A stretch of DNA of 5,356 bases from Planctomycetota bacterium (GTDB lineage Bacteria > Planctomycetota > UBA1135 > GCA-002686595). Of the stretch, positions 5,157 to 5,356 are shown one piece after another. The translations under genes were made by a program, and so were the position numbers. Each line of letters starts with the position of its first letter. The stretch's first letter is position 1. The notes beneath the pieces were generated by a model. The model saw only the letters and a list, made by a program, of their open reading frames with translations. It was not told the origin of the DNA and searched no databases. The DNA is taken from NCBI GenBank assembly GCA_022447405.1, contig JAKVCE010000176.1:1-5356 (forward strand), in the 5' to 3' direction.

Positions 5157-5356
5157 TCAGTTGGAGGCGTTGATGGAGCGACCGTCGCTGTCCAGGCCAT
5201 TCGTTGCGCCTTCGAACACCTGGACGATCGAGTCGCCGGGGACTCCGACCACGAGGTCGTCGCGGCCGTCTGCGTCGAAGTCGCCGATGGAGACGGCCAG
5301 ACCGAATCGATCTGTCGCATCGCTCACGCCGGGGACACCCGAGACGTTCTGGTGAA
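5157..5356 (-). CDS. Second FG-GAP repeat protein, C-terminal fragment; runs off the right edge
   Basis: The last 65 residues of a protein whose start lies beyond the window. They contain one complete blade: HQNVSGVPGVSDATDRFG, then GDFDADGRDDLVVGVPG with a Ca2+ loop of D-x-D-x-D-G-x-D-D type. A short tail (VQVFEGATNGLDSDGRSI) ends with NASN and a TGA stop at 5157-5159. The blade and the HQN-x-x-GVPGV linker closely resemble those of the complete FG-GAP protein at 2403-3944, so the two are probably paralogues. Unlike that gene, GC here is about 70% in the sampled line. No C-terminal anchor is seen. The next gene starts 77 bases downstream. Confidence 0.88.
   Translation of the reverse strand, partial: HQNVSGVPGVSDATDRFGLAVSIGDFDADGRDDLVVGVPGDSIVQVFEGATNGLDSDGRSINASN

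Noticed and set aside
4669..5355. Long open frame on the plus strand across the exported-protein and FG-GAP genes
   Set aside because: It is antisense to two genes supported by ribosome binding sites, a signal peptide and FG-GAP motifs; its own product is a Gly/Arg-rich shadow translation.

Overview
This is a high-GC (about 67-72% in most sampled stretches) bacterial window carrying seven protein-coding genes, two of them cut by the window edges. No tRNA, rRNA, CRISPR array, transposase or phage gene was seen. The lineage cannot be fixed from the sequence alone. The tRNA-dependent amidotransferase genes, the GTG starts, and several secreted FG-GAP proteins would suit a high-GC Gram-negative bacterium such as a planctomycete, a myxobacterium or a relative; that is a guess.

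Left part (1-1539). On the minus strand gatC and gatA overlap by 4 bases and encode two subunits of the Asp-tRNA(Asn)/Glu-tRNA(Gln) amidotransferase. gatA runs off the left edge but keeps the whole Lys-Ser-Ser catalytic triad. Divergent from them, with only 69 bases between, a plus-strand gene encodes an unrecognised three-helix membrane protein. It is followed after 44 bases by a comF-type phosphoribosyltransferase gene (1584-2444), probably in one operon.

Right part (2403-5356). Three minus-strand genes lie in series: a partial FG-GAP protein at the right edge, an exported protein of unknown function (297 aa), and a complete secreted seven-repeat FG-GAP beta-propeller (513 aa). A strong GC-rich hairpin follows each of them. 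The latter two have clear AAGGAG-type ribosome binding sites, unlike the genes on the left. The complete FG-GAP gene is much lower in GC (about 50-52% in sampled lines) than everything around it, including the second FG-GAP gene.

The best unexpected signal is a pair of hairpins after the stop codons of the complete FG-GAP gene and the exported-protein gene. They match at 20 of 26 positions. Three of the six differences fall on stem positions paired with the other differences or with a wobble partner, so pairing is kept in the minus-strand RNA. Both are preceded by GGTGA at the same 6-base distance. This looks like a repeated, selected 3'-end RNA element. The comF reading frame runs through one of these hairpins and ends inside the convergent FG-GAP gene. 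No complete new multi-gene system is evident; the region reads as housekeeping genes next to a block of secreted-protein genes.
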